In this document: positions 22,554 through 34,020 of the stretch, piece by piece
Layout: every line of letters starts with the position of its first letter
Numbering within the stretch: the first letter of the stretch is position 1
DNA from: Dipteris shenzhenensis
Lineage: Eukaryota > Polypodiophyta > Polypodiopsida > Gleicheniales
DNA: 64,000 nucleotides
Direction: 5' to 3' (one strand)
NCBI GenBank assembly: GCA_047967505.1
Contig: CM106539.1
The notes under the pieces: model-generated
What the model saw: the letters and a program-made list of their open reading frames with translations, nothing else
Databases searched by the model: none
Told to the model about the DNA's origin: nothing
Program-made: the position numbers and the translations under genes

Positions 22554-25394
22554 GGTGCAAATCAAAAGGAAGAGAGTCCAAGGGAGGACAAAGGAAAAGT
22601 GAAGATCGAGGAGATCAATGCAGTCACACACGATAGTGACAATGACGTTCTCTTCATGTCTAGTTTATCTACAGAGTTGCTTGCCACTTCAGATGATGCA
22701 TATTCCCAGGATTGGATTTTGGATTCTGGTGCTTCATTCCATGTTACTCCCCATAGGAAATGGTTCTCCACTTATGACAGTGGAAAGACAGGTTGTGTGC
22801 ATCTTGGAAATGACTATGCATGTGACATAGTGGGAGCAGGTGACATAAAGTTTTCTTTTGCAAATGGGTCTGCATTTGTTTTGAAACATGTGAGACATGT
22901 GCCTAAGCTGACCAAGAGTCTTATTTCAGTGGGTCAGCTAGATGATGCTGGTTTTCACACCACTTTTGGCTTTCAGAGTTGGAAAATTCAGAAGGGCTCT
23001 ATGCTTTTGGCCAGGGGTGCCAAGTGTGGGACTTTGTATCCCTTACATGTTTCAGGGGTATTTGATCATGTTGTTGCAATAACCGAGCAGCCAAGCACTT
23101 CTTTGTGGCATTGCAGGTTGGGGCACATGAGCCAGAATGGAATGAAACTCTTATGCCGTTTGGGTTATGCACCGCATTTGAGTTTCTCTGATTTTGAATT
23201 TTGTGAGCATTGTCTCTATGGGAAGCAGACTAAATCAGCCCATAAAAGAAGGGGAAAGAAAGAGTTTGAAAAGCTTGATTTGGTGCATTCAGATGTATGT
23301 GGTCCCATGCCTACACGGTCATTAGGCGGGGCTGAATACTATGTGACATTCATTGATGATGCAACTAGGAAAGTGTGGGCTTATGCTATAGCTCGGAAGA
23401 GTGATGTGTTCCAGGTATTTATGAAATGGCTGGCCTTGGTTGAGAATCAGTCAGCTAGAACGCTTAAATGCCTACGGACTGACAATGGTGGAGAGTATCT
23501 CTCTCATGACTTTCAGCATTTCTGTGATACACGTGGGATTAAGAGGGAGCTCACATCCCCTCATACTCCAGAGCAAAATCCAATTGCAGAAAAGATGAAC
23601 CGTACCATTCAAGAAAGGTTGCAATGCATGCTTTCCAATGCAAGTCTTTCTGGTGGTTTTTGGGCTGAGGCAATGAAGACTGTAGTGCATGTGATCAATA
23701 GATCACCTAGTAAGAGTTTGGATGGTGGTATTCCTGAAGAGGCATGGCATGGCAAGAAGCCCTCTTACTCTCATTTGCATATATTTGGGTGTGAGGCATA
23801 TGCACATGTGCCAAAAGAGCTTCGAAAGAAGATAGATCCTAAGTCTAGGAAATGCATCTTTATGGGTTATGGTGAAAGTGGAGAGATGGGCTATCGTCTC
23901 TGGGATCCGGAAGCAAAGAAGATCATACGCAGCCATGATGTGGTCTTCAATGAGAAGAAGATGCATAAGGCACCCATGAGGGATGTGGAAATGAGGAGAA
24001 TCACTTTCATGGATGTGAATCCACCTGCATATGTTGATAGACAGCAAGCTGTCCATGCACCAAATGTGCAAGAAATGGTACCACCAAGTACTCCCACAGG
24101 TATACAATCAAGGGTAGATGATGGATCATCTATTGGTGGAAATGATGAGCCAAATGTGGCTGATATGCAGGTGGGACAGCAAGCTGAAATGCCCTTGAGA
24201 AGATCATCTAGAGTGTCTAGACCACCTGATAAGTTTGTTCCAGGGGTAGACTATGTGATGCTTACTGATTGCGGGGAGCCTTCTTGCTATAGAGAGGCTA
24301 TGATGCGTGAGGATCAACGCAAGTGGGAGTATGCTATGCAATCAGAGATGAGTTCACTTATGAAGAATAAGACTTGGGACTTGGTTTCTTTGCCACATGG
24401 AAAGAAAGCATTGCCATGTAAATGGGTCTACAAGATGAAGGTCACAGGTGATGATGTGCCTAGGTACAAGGCCCGTTTGGTTGCTAAAGGGTTCAAGCAA
24501 GAGAAGGGTGTGGACTTTGATGAGATATTCTCTCCGGTTGTGAAGATGACCACACTTAGATGCATCCTTGGACTAGTGGCATCAGAGGATATGGAGCTTA
24601 TGCAGATGGATGTCAAGACAGCTTTCTTGCATGGGGATTTGCATGAGGAAATTTACATGGTGCAACCGGAAGGCTTTGAAGAAAAGGGCAAAGAGCACTT
24701 AGTTTGCAAGCTGAAGAAGAGTCTCTATGGTCTTAAGCAAGCACCTAGAGAATGGTATCAGAAGTTTGATGCTTTCATTCGGTCCCAGGGTTTTAGAAGG
24801 AGTGAAATTGATCACTGCCTCTACACTAAAAGGGCTAAGGATAATAGCCTGATAATCTTGGCACTATATGTGAATGATATGCTATTGGCTAGCAAGAATA
24901 CTTATGAGCTAGATGCATTAAAGGCCAAGTTGCATGAGGCCTTTGATATGAAGGATTTGGGACTTGCAGGTCATATTCTTGGTATGCGCATCACGCGTGA
25001 TCAGAGTAGGAAACTCCTTTGGCTTTCACAAAAAGAGTATGTTACAAAAGTATTGCAGCGTTTCAATATGGAGGGGGGGAAGGCAGTGAGTATTCCATTG
25101 CCTCCATATGTGAAACTGAGTCATACAGATAGTCCCAAATCAGAAGAGGAGAGGGCCATGATGGCCAAGGTTCCTTATGCATCAGCGGTTGGGAGTCTTA
25201 TGTATGCTATGATAGCTACTAGACCAGACATTGCATTTGCAGTGGGAGTTGTTAGCCAGTATATGGCTAATCTAGGAAAGAGGCATTGGGAGGCAGTAAG
25301 TGCATTTGTACAAATTGTCCAAGATAGACAAATTGTGACTAAGGGTAGCCTAGACACAAAGAGTAATTCAATGAAGGAGGAAGGTAGGGCATGA
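22554..25394 (+). pseudogene. Element C protease, integrase and reverse transcriptase
   Basis: After the TGA the same frame stays open to 25394; its first ATG is at 22599 (931 codons). Order: protease DSGAS in DWILDSGASFHVTP, GAG-pre-integrase LWHCRLGHMSQNG, integrase TFIDDATRKVWAYA and TDNGGEYLS, linker, RT with KWVYKMKVTGDD, QMDVKTAFLHGD and KSLYGLKQAPREWYQ. The active-site box reads YVND at 24867-24878 where B has YVDD, a loss of a catalytic aspartate. From about 25303 the reading leaves the copia alignment and the last 30 codons are foreign. Although almost fully open, it cannot encode a normal RT-RNase H. Confidence 0.93.
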
Positions 25395-26640
25395 CTACCA
25401 TATAAAAAAGAGAGCATTCAAAGATAGGATGATTGCACTATTATACAATGCCCCATAGGAGCAATGAAATCTCCATCGAGTAGGGTTTGGTCTACACTAA
25501 ATTTAGAATCACTTTAACAATGTGAGCCTCACCTTAGAAGACCTAGAAGAAAATGAATTACTAAAACAAATCAAGGGAATTAAGGATTTTTTTTTTTTGC
25601 CACAAGCACAATTATTGTTTGGATAGAATTTGCCAATGCACCCCCCATGAAGAGTCACCACCAAATTGTTTCAAGGTGTGGGATCATGATTGAGAGAAGC
25701 AACAAATTGGTCCATGGATTCCCGAAAATGTGTGGCATTGAGTGATTGTGATTCCATGACAAGTGAGAATCTAATGATGGAAAGGATAGATGTGAAGACA
25801 ATGGTGAGCTAGTAATTAATGGGCAGCATAGGGGCAAAACTCTAAATGCCCCACTACATAAGCCTTACAAAAATGTTGGGCTCAATTCCTTTTTTTTCCA
25901 AGAATGAGCTCAATATTGTAACTTGAACACTTAGCACAAGTCACGCTATCTCCTCCATAACTCTCCTCATCTCCAAATTCCAAAGCCTCCAACTAAGTAG
26001 ACTGATGGGGACTCCAACCTAATAAAGATGAAGGGCATTGAAAAGGGAAAAAATCCCCCACCAAAGAAAGTAAGGGTTAAAAGCCAAAAGGCTTGGAGTT
26101 GAACCCACCACCCACTTGCTAATAATCACCATTAGTAGTGTGATACCAAAAATTGATATTTTTTTATTTGCATTGGTATTGTTTTTCTCTATGTTTGATA
26201 AGAGTTTGAGTATCAAGTGATAGCCTAGCGGCTCTCACTTATTTCTATTTTCTAAGATATTGTATGGGATTGAGAGGATGAGTGGAATGGATCAATGTAA
26301 ATACCATGTGTATGAATGATAAATACCTTCGTATGGGGTGAGAGTTATTTGTGTATGGGATATTATGGGGTTTTTAGAAAATAGGAAGAGTGAGTCATAT
26401 AAAGAGGTGGGCTCATGTCCATGTGTTCCAATAATATAAGAGAGATCACATGCCAAGCGTGTGGAAGGCATGTGGAAGAGTATGGAGTCAAGAGGAATCC
26501 TTCTAGAATTCTTGTGTGGAATAAGGAGGATGTGGACATATGGAAAAGAGAGGGTCCCTATGGGCTCCATGTGGAGAGACTCTTGACTTTCTCAATATTT
26601 TAAGAGTCTTGAGCATCTTTTGATGGGACACATGGCAAGA
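25303..26640. other. Unassigned DNA right of element C
   Basis: No coding sequence recognised. It starts at the abrupt end of homology to element B. A T10 run lies near 25590. Confidence 0.4.
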
Positions 26641-27000
26641 GTAGCCAAAAAGGACATGGATGGTGCTTATGTGATTGATGGGGAAAGGAATCTATAGGCA
26701 ACAATTGTAAATGGGTGAAGGAGGGTGACAAAATCTCTATAAAAGGAGCCCTCCTCTCCCTTGTTCAATATCTCTTCCACCATTAGGCCTCATGTTGCTG
26801 TAGCTCTAGCCTCCTCAAGCCTCTTCCATGAGCCTTCTCTCCCTCTTGTAGATATTCTCTTATGTAGACTGTTGAGTCCATCTCTCTCTAGTTGATTCTC
26901 TCTCTATGAGTAGTCTTGGAGCTTCTGCTCCCTCTTGTATGTATGAAACCTCTTCTTCTCCCTTGTGTTTGTAGTTTTTGAGTTGCATTGGAGTGGATTC
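26641..27000 (+). repeat. Possible LTR-like segment
   Basis: CTCTATAAAAGGAGCCCTCC at about 26735-26754 is a strong TATA context followed by a C/T-rich leader, as in plant LTRs or promoters. No second copy, primer site or coding region was found, so this is only a suggestion. Confidence 0.25.
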
Positions 27001-29120
27001 TCACTCTATTGGTAATGAAGGTCACTTCAGGTTCTCTCTCTTGAGTGTCTCTTCCCTTTTTCCATTGCTTTCTCTTCCAAAGTGCTCAAAATTGTGTTGT
27101 CTATTCGGCTGCTCATTGCGCATACACGGTTTATCTATTTCCCAAGCCACAAAGGGAGCTCTTCCTTCCCTCCTAGGCGACCTCTATGGGACTTGGATTG
27201 TTGATAAAGTCTAAGCATGGAGAGTGTTTTGAGCTAATTGTAAAGGTATCTAATGAAGGAGGTGCAATGTTTCCTCGGAACCTACCCATCCGACCCAATC
27301 AACCCCTTCAAACTCCTCGATATATATCAGTTCGCGTCATGTTGAGCGGCAAGATCTTCTTTCAACAATGTATCGCTCTTCTCTTTGGCACAGACCGGCT
27401 TGTTGAGATTATGGCCTCCGCTGATCCTTTCCTTCTCCCTATGCTTGAGTACATCACTTGGGATGTTACCATCTTCATTCTCATCTAAGGGAGGAAAGTA
27501 TGGTGTGGTCTCTTGGTATAAAAGCTTCTTTTTAATGTCCCTTTCCAGTGATAAATATCTCTATCACCACTCAGTTCGAAAGCAGTAGGAAGTGAAGAGG
27601 TGCGTGAAGTTTATTACCCCCAGCTTCATGTCACAGTAGCAACCATCCACTAGCGTCATCTTTCAGGTCTAGACAATGTCTTTGAGCTCCCATAGAATTT
27701 CACATTTGATTGGAAAGTGGCCATTAAGACCATGAATTCATATGATGAAGGGACAAAGACCTTCCATGTGAATGGAAAATAAATTACCTTGACTAACTCT
27801 TCAATGATAATATGTGGGCAAGGGTACATGATGAGCAAGGGAAAGGATGTGAATGCAAACAATTGCTTTTGATTCCTCTTGGTACACATCTAGCTACAGA
27901 CTCTAGACTTGCTACCTAGAGCACATTGATGCAGAAAGCACTCAAAGCGACAGGTGGAGCAAAGATGAACTCATGGGCACCCAAATTCATGACAAAGTGA
28001 TGAGTCTCAAAAAGGCTAAGCAATGGGAAAGCCACTTTCAAAACCCATCTATGCCTATGTGCACAAAGGGTGGAGAGCTCACTAGCCAATCACCACCCCC
28101 AAAGACAAGCATGCTGAATGGGATGACTGAACCCCAAGCAACAAAAAAGACCTCCTCAAACCAAACCAATTGGGAAACCGAAAAACAACCCCAAGAACAA
28201 GAAGCCCCAAGCCCACTAGCCCTCACCCACCATATCCTCGAGACACATGTGAGGGCCGGTAGATGATGAACACCTTAGAGAAGGGTAAGGGACCAACCAC
28301 TAGAGTAATGAAGCGGGGTCATCCAAGTTCTTTGCAATCAAAGAATGGAGGTCATATGAGGTGTTGAGTGACGAGGAGGTAAAGCTATTGGCCATTGACC
28401 ACAACAATGGCAATGGCTATCGCAAGTTATTTCCATGTATAGAAAGAGTATGCTTTTATGACAAGAAGTTTCTTGCAACTCTTAAAGAGGATCAATTGAT
28501 ACTCTAGAGTTTCGCTTGGCTTTGTTGATGAGACAAGGAATTTTGTATCTATGAAGGAGCAAGTGATAGCTTTACAGCATGTGATGGAACGTTCAAACTT
28601 GCTCTTTGCAGTGGAGAAGTGTTGGATCTCATTGATCCTATTCTTACAAAGTGGGAGAACGTAGAAGTGAAAGGACAAAGGACATTCATTATTAAAGGAA
28701 GCACACACAACAACTAATTTTTGAAGGCTTTAGGCTTAACCCAATGTGTGGGAAGCAACGTTTTTTTGCTACTCATTATAAGTTCAAATGTATTAATCAT
28801 TTTCACTTAGCCCATCCTTTTTTATTAAAGGCTTCATAAGATTTAGCAATTCTGCATGGTATAGTCTTTTTCAAACTAGAGTTCACAATAGTGCTCAAAA
28901 AGAGCCTAAGTCTATGGTCAAATAACTTACAAGCACTTTGAAAAGATCATAGGATGCATTTCGATGTTGGCTAAGTAAAGTATAGTTTTTGAGGGGTAAT
29001 TAGGCAGAATTTGAAGAGACCACATGTAGTTAATAAAAGTGAAAAGAAAGCATGTTTGGCCTGAGAAGAAAATTATTTGCAACATCAAAAGGTATCAAAT
29101 AAGAATTTAAAAAGGATAAC
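27001..29120. other. Unassigned DNA with one unrecognised frame
   Basis: The longest plausible fragment is about 28302-28505 (plus), reading SSKFFAIKEWRSYEVLSDEE and continuing to KEDQLIL before a TAG. It looks like real decayed coding sequence, but I do not recognise the family. A 100-codon frame at 27186-27488 and a 97-codon frame at 27973-28266 are also unassigned. Confidence 0.35.
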
Positions 29121-29136
29121 TAGTAATGAGTGAACA

Positions 29137-29231
29137 AGTGTGTGTGTGTGTGTGCATGCATGCATGTGTACATGGGTTGTTGGTGCGTGTGCACGCATGC
29201 ATGTGTGTGAACACATGTGTGTGTTCACTTC
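29137..29231. repeat. TG/CATG simple-sequence cluster 1
   Basis: (TG)n followed by CATGCATGCATG and alternating purine-pyrimidine sequence. Such runs can adopt Z-DNA. Non-coding. Confidence 0.85.
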
Positions 29232-29514
29232 TTAGGGGGGGTTACTACTTGAAAAACCCTATACATGATGTGAGTTCAAAGGTTATTATTAAAACCTCGT
29301 ATTTACAAAATCATAAGGCTTTAAAATGACCTCTTGTCTATACAAACGATTTTTTCAATTTCCCAATCAAAAACCCCTTGTAAAGATATATTTTTGTAGA
29401 AATTTATGATTTTTACCTATTTAACAACCCATTCTATTGATTTTTTCTTACTTAACAACCCCTTTTGTTGAATCCACATGCTATTTTACATATGATGCAT
29501 GACCCCCCAAAGAT

Positions 29515-29800
29515 ACATGTGTGTTCGTGTATAGGTGGGTGCATGCTAAGGTGCATGTGCATGTCTGCATGTGCTTACATGTGCGCATGCATGCATGTAT
29601 GCATGCACAAGCAAGTCTTTTGTGTGTGTATGTGTGTGCACATTCGCGCGTGCCTTGTGTGGGCTTTTTCACAAAAAGGAAAGTGGGTGTGTTTGTGTGT
29701 GTAGTGCCTTCCACAAAACAAAAAGTGTGTGTAGTGCACATGCGAACATGTGTGTCTATGGATTAATTTACATGTACATATATAAATATGTATTCATGTA
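29515..29800. repeat. TG/CATG simple-sequence cluster 2
   Basis: A longer interrupted stretch of TGTG, CATG and GCATGCATGCATG repeats. Cys/His/Val-rich open frames inside it on both strands are by-products of the repeat. Confidence 0.85.
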
Positions 29801-32800
29801 TGTGCAACGTGTGGAACCTTCTAAGCATCCTTGAACTTTGATATTCTAGGTGTCATCTGCATAATAATGTCCAATCCTCACATTCATTTGCCAGTACTAT
29901 CCATTAAAGTGATACCAAATAAGGGCCTCCTTGAGCCATTACCACCTTCACCTAGTTCCTTTTCAACACATGTGGGCTTCTCTCCAAGGATGCCTACCAC
30001 ATGTAAGGCATCACCTTCACAAGGACTTGAATTTCCCTTTGAACCATATGTTTTAACAATAATTTTAAATCATCATAACTTCACAGGATACCTCACAATA
30101 TCTTTCATATTCATCTTAATTAAGTAGAAGCTTCATGAATCTTGTTGCCCTTTATCACAACTACAGAAAGGAAGCTTCTTGGATCTAATATAGTGCTATG
30201 ATTGCACTAATGGAAGGACATGACAAAAATATATTCCTATAGGTTACTAATGGATAGAGGATTTTTCTCAATGCATGGTTGTGTTAAACATAATATATAA
30301 AAAATATCTCAAAAGGTCAACTAGGATTTAAAATGATTTTATTCTATATGACTAAGTATAAGGAACCCATATTCAAGGCAATGCTAATTCTTTGCACAAT
30401 GAGTGTCAAATGGTGATAGTCCATCTTCATATGCATTTGGTTATATTGGAGCATTTTGTTTTAGTCCTCCCTTTATGTGAATTCTTGTAGTGGCCATGCT
30501 TCCTAAGAAGTGTTAAGTGATAGGGAATGGACATATGGTTGTCCATTATTGTTCCCCTACAGAGACAAAAGGGTGTTGGGGTGAATGGAGATTTTATTGT
30601 GTATATGTTACTTAGTATTAAAAATTTTTCTTTCTCATTTTACCCTGTGCCTTTTACACAACCAAAGAGCTTGGGGAGACAAATTACGAACAATAATTTA
30701 ATGAAGCATGGGATGTATCCAAGATGATCCTTTTGAATAGTACAAAAAGGACACTACAAAGTTGAAGGCATGCATGCTACCATTAGGGCATGCTCACTTG
30801 CCAACACCTATAGAGACTACTTTAGAGTATCCATAGAATTCTAGTGCACTTCAAAGCAATTAAAAAGCACTCGACGAAAAAAAGCTAAGATGTTGATAGC
30901 ATGCATTTTTTATAAAGTTCAAGTAGAGTGTCAGGGCAAGCCCGGGCATGGGCTATACATCAAGGTAAAGAAGAAATGATGGTGATATTATAAGAGAAAT
31001 AGATGGTTGGATGGATAGAAAAGTTTTTCCAAAAATTGCTTTCCCTACTGACTCACACATAGGCATTTAAGCACTCCCTGGGTTTTCTTGACCTTCACGA
31101 GTCTTGAATTGGGTGGACACACAAACACCTTATCTACTATGCATGGATAAATGGGATAAGGTGGTGGCTCTCTTTGTTTCACATGGAGTTGACACATCAA
31201 AAGGAGGACTCCCATCGTGCTCCTTTGGCAATGAAGCATTCATTGGGAATGCTTCCTAAGAATCTTAACCTCCCAATGATAAGTGCTAGCATTAAAAGAC
31301 TCACAAGGAGTTCTCTTTAAGAGAGATTATGTGCCCAAACTAGCCAGGCAACATGGGACCCTATTAGTGTCCATCGACTCTTCATACCCAAGCTTGGTTG
31401 TTGCTTGCCTTCACGTGTAGGCTTTGTGAGACTCTTCATAACCCTTGAATTGCCTACAACAAAACGGATTTCTTCAACGTGGTACAAGAATGCTTTAATT
31501 TGGCACCTAAACTTGTGCAGATTTGAGGGGGAATAACTTGAGGAGAGAGCATTTGGAGCGAAACTCTCTCTAAGGACCAGTACACATGTTCCTATACGCG
31601 CCCACATGCGAGAAGGGATAGAGACTATGTGGTTACACACTAAGCGCCCGACAACTATATAATAAGGAGGATATGCAACGACAAGTGAGCAAATGTGGCC
31701 CATGTGGTTACAGGCTGAGGTTTCGTATTGGTTAGTGAGAGTTTAAACCTAACAGATAGTAGGGGGGTTGAGACTACAAAGGTGCATGGGCGCTCCACCT
31801 TCTGTGCAGCAAATCAATGACTAACACATGGCGATCACATCACAACATGCCCCTGTTGCTCGCGAATGGGTGGGAGTTTCACAACCATGCACCGGTGGCT
31901 CGACAAATGTCATCTTAACCAATGAGTAGAGGCACTTTACGAAGCATGCTTTAACACTAGTTTGGTAGCATAACATGACATAGAAGTGTCCTTTTGAGGT
32001 TTTGCCAAAAAAATCACAACTTGTTGTAGATGTGTTCATTGTTGATTTCCTTTCTTGAGTTTAAGGTAGACTCATAGGACTATTATTTAAAAATATAAAG
32101 AGCACAAAAAACTATTATATGTGATTACAAAATGCTCACAAATGTATGGTAACATAGTCTTTCACCTAGACAATACTCAGATTTGAAACTTTATCTAGCA
32201 TGCTTGAAAATAAAATTGATTTCAAGGAGCTAGGATTTTTTACAAAGTGTTTATAAGTATATTAAACACCTAAGAGTGACAAAATATTGTTTGAAAATTA
32301 TTTTGGGAGGATTGATTTATCTATTAATAAGAGTGGTTAGCCTAGCAGGTTGCGTTATAAGTCACATTTAATAAATAAGCATCTTTATACACTTCACATA
32401 ATAGCCACAAAGTGTCATATCTTAACTATAATAATATTATATCATAAGGGAAAGTCACCACATCACCATAAAGGATAAAACTAAAAGAGATTAAGTGCTC
32501 CTAATATCAACTACCAAAACAGGTTCCGCATTAAATCTCACTTTCATAGTTTTGAATTATCACATATATAACTGTTCTGCATATAAATCTTTTTAATTGG
32601 TATCACTCATTCATGATTAGAGGCACTCTATAATTTAAATGTATGAAGGTTCTTATGATATCTTTTAACCCTTGTATCTTGAATTTAGTGTGAATTATAG
32701 CATAAGGAACAACCCGTTAACTGTATTCAAACTTGCCTTGCGAGAACCCTTGAAAAACGGAGAGTTATTCTACGGAATAGCTTATTAGCGTGATAGTCCA

Positions 32801-33330
32801 ACCACTGGACCGGCTCCGCTGGAGAGCTCTACTAGTGAAATCAATACATGCAATTTATGTGAATCCATGAATGGACGAACACCCATTTTCACATCAAACC
32901 AGGGCGCATGATGCATGCCAATGCTTCATGTGTCAGTGGTTGTGAAACCATCTCGTGGTGGACGCTTGTGAAACCATCTCGACCTCCCATATGGACCTAC
33001 ACCACTCTTGTGAAACCATCTCGATTCTCGACCTCCCATGTGGACCTCCAATTGACAAACAAACAAGACCATTGAAAGGGTTGGGGAAGACACGTGGGGT
33101 TAGTGCTCAAACTTCAAAGTTATTGAATGAACTAAACAAGAGGTTAAAAGCATTGAAGGGCATGATTAGAGGATATGAGACGTCAAAGGTGAATCTGAGA
33201 TTATCAATCAATGAAGAGCTGACTTTGGAATTCCGAGCGAGCTGTGGCTATGGCTATACTATACGGCTATGGCTATGGTTATTGGGAGGCAATGGTTGCT
33301 CTCAGCAGCATTGAGCAAGTCAGTCAGCGA
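29801..33330. other. Unassigned AT-rich DNA upstream of the coiled-coil gene
   Basis: No gene found. The phrase TGTGAAACCATCTCG recurs three times at about 32941-33025 inside a 119-codon frame that I do not recognise. A 128-codon minus-strand frame at 31317-31703 also has no motif. Confidence 0.4.
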
Positions 33331-34020
33331 TCTTTTCAAGCTCTGGCTATGGCGAATTGGCACATGCCTCCCTCTTCTTTGCCTTTATCCATGTAGATTC
33401 GCTGCCTCGCACTAGCCCCAGACGTGCCCCGATGTAATGAGCTGCATCTCCCCCATCCCCAGGCTGCTTTCCCGTTTGAAAATTCAATACCTCCTTCCTG
33501 ACGCCTCGGGGCCCTGCCTTGGCCTCCTCCTCTCTGCAGTGCAGCGCCTCGCTGGCTGTGCAGTTCGCTCTTCTTGTTGTTGCTGCGTGGGCTAACGTGG
33601 TTGTGCAGCGTGCTGCGAGATGGGGGGAACTGCGGAAGCATATGTGGGGCTTTTGGTTTTAAGGTCGGGACTTGGCGCCGGGATGGCGTGAGAGGAGGAG
33701 GTAGACTCGGGCGGGAGGGCGCGTTCATTTCAAGCGAGCTGGTGCTTCGGCAGATTGGTTGATTGCGTCGTGCTTGCAATGTGAGTCTTGGGCACGCAAG
33801 ATATATGTGTGCGTGGCTTCTCTGAAGTCACGGAGAGATAGAGAAGGACACAAGCTAGATGGAGAGCAATCTCGGGGGAAGAGCTATGGGAAAGAAACAG
33901 GGAAGAAGCTCAAGAAGCAGGCAAGAAAGCAGCAGCACGGGACAGCTGGAGGTGAAGAGCGATGGCGTGCTGTGTGCGGCAATGTAGCCGAGTGGTGCTG
34001 GGGAATTTTCGTGCCCGACG
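33331..34020 (+). promoter_or_regulatory. Promoter and 5' untranslated region of the coiled-coil gene
   Basis: Base composition rises sharply to GC-rich at about 33380, as is common for plant gene starts. There is no clear TATA box. An in-frame TAG at 33985-33987 with no later in-frame ATG makes 34021 the first usable start. An upstream ATG at 33962 in another frame opens a 71-codon frame that overlaps the start; if it is in the transcript it could lower translation. The transcription start cannot be placed from sequence. Confidence 0.5.

Larger units (their letters stand above)
20135..25302 (+). mobile_element. Copia element C, same family as B, truncated at the 3' end
   Basis: Plus-strand copia element with a 5' LTR, primer site, 1.4-kb leader, gag, protease, integrase and most of RT. 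Similarity to element B is close throughout and stops abruptly after RHWEAV in the RNase H region at about 25302. No polypurine tract or 3' LTR follows. The copy lost roughly the last 160 codons plus the 3' LTR, by deletion or rearrangement. B and C are in opposite orientation with their 5' ends facing each other across 6.6 kb. Confidence 0.94.

Noticed and set aside
29481-29834. Cys/His/Met-rich frames on both strands
   Set aside because: Created by TG/CATG simple repeats.
31317-31703. 128-codon minus-strand frame
   Set aside because: No motif, no conserved neighbour and no splice or promoter evidence; probably chance or old repeat debris.
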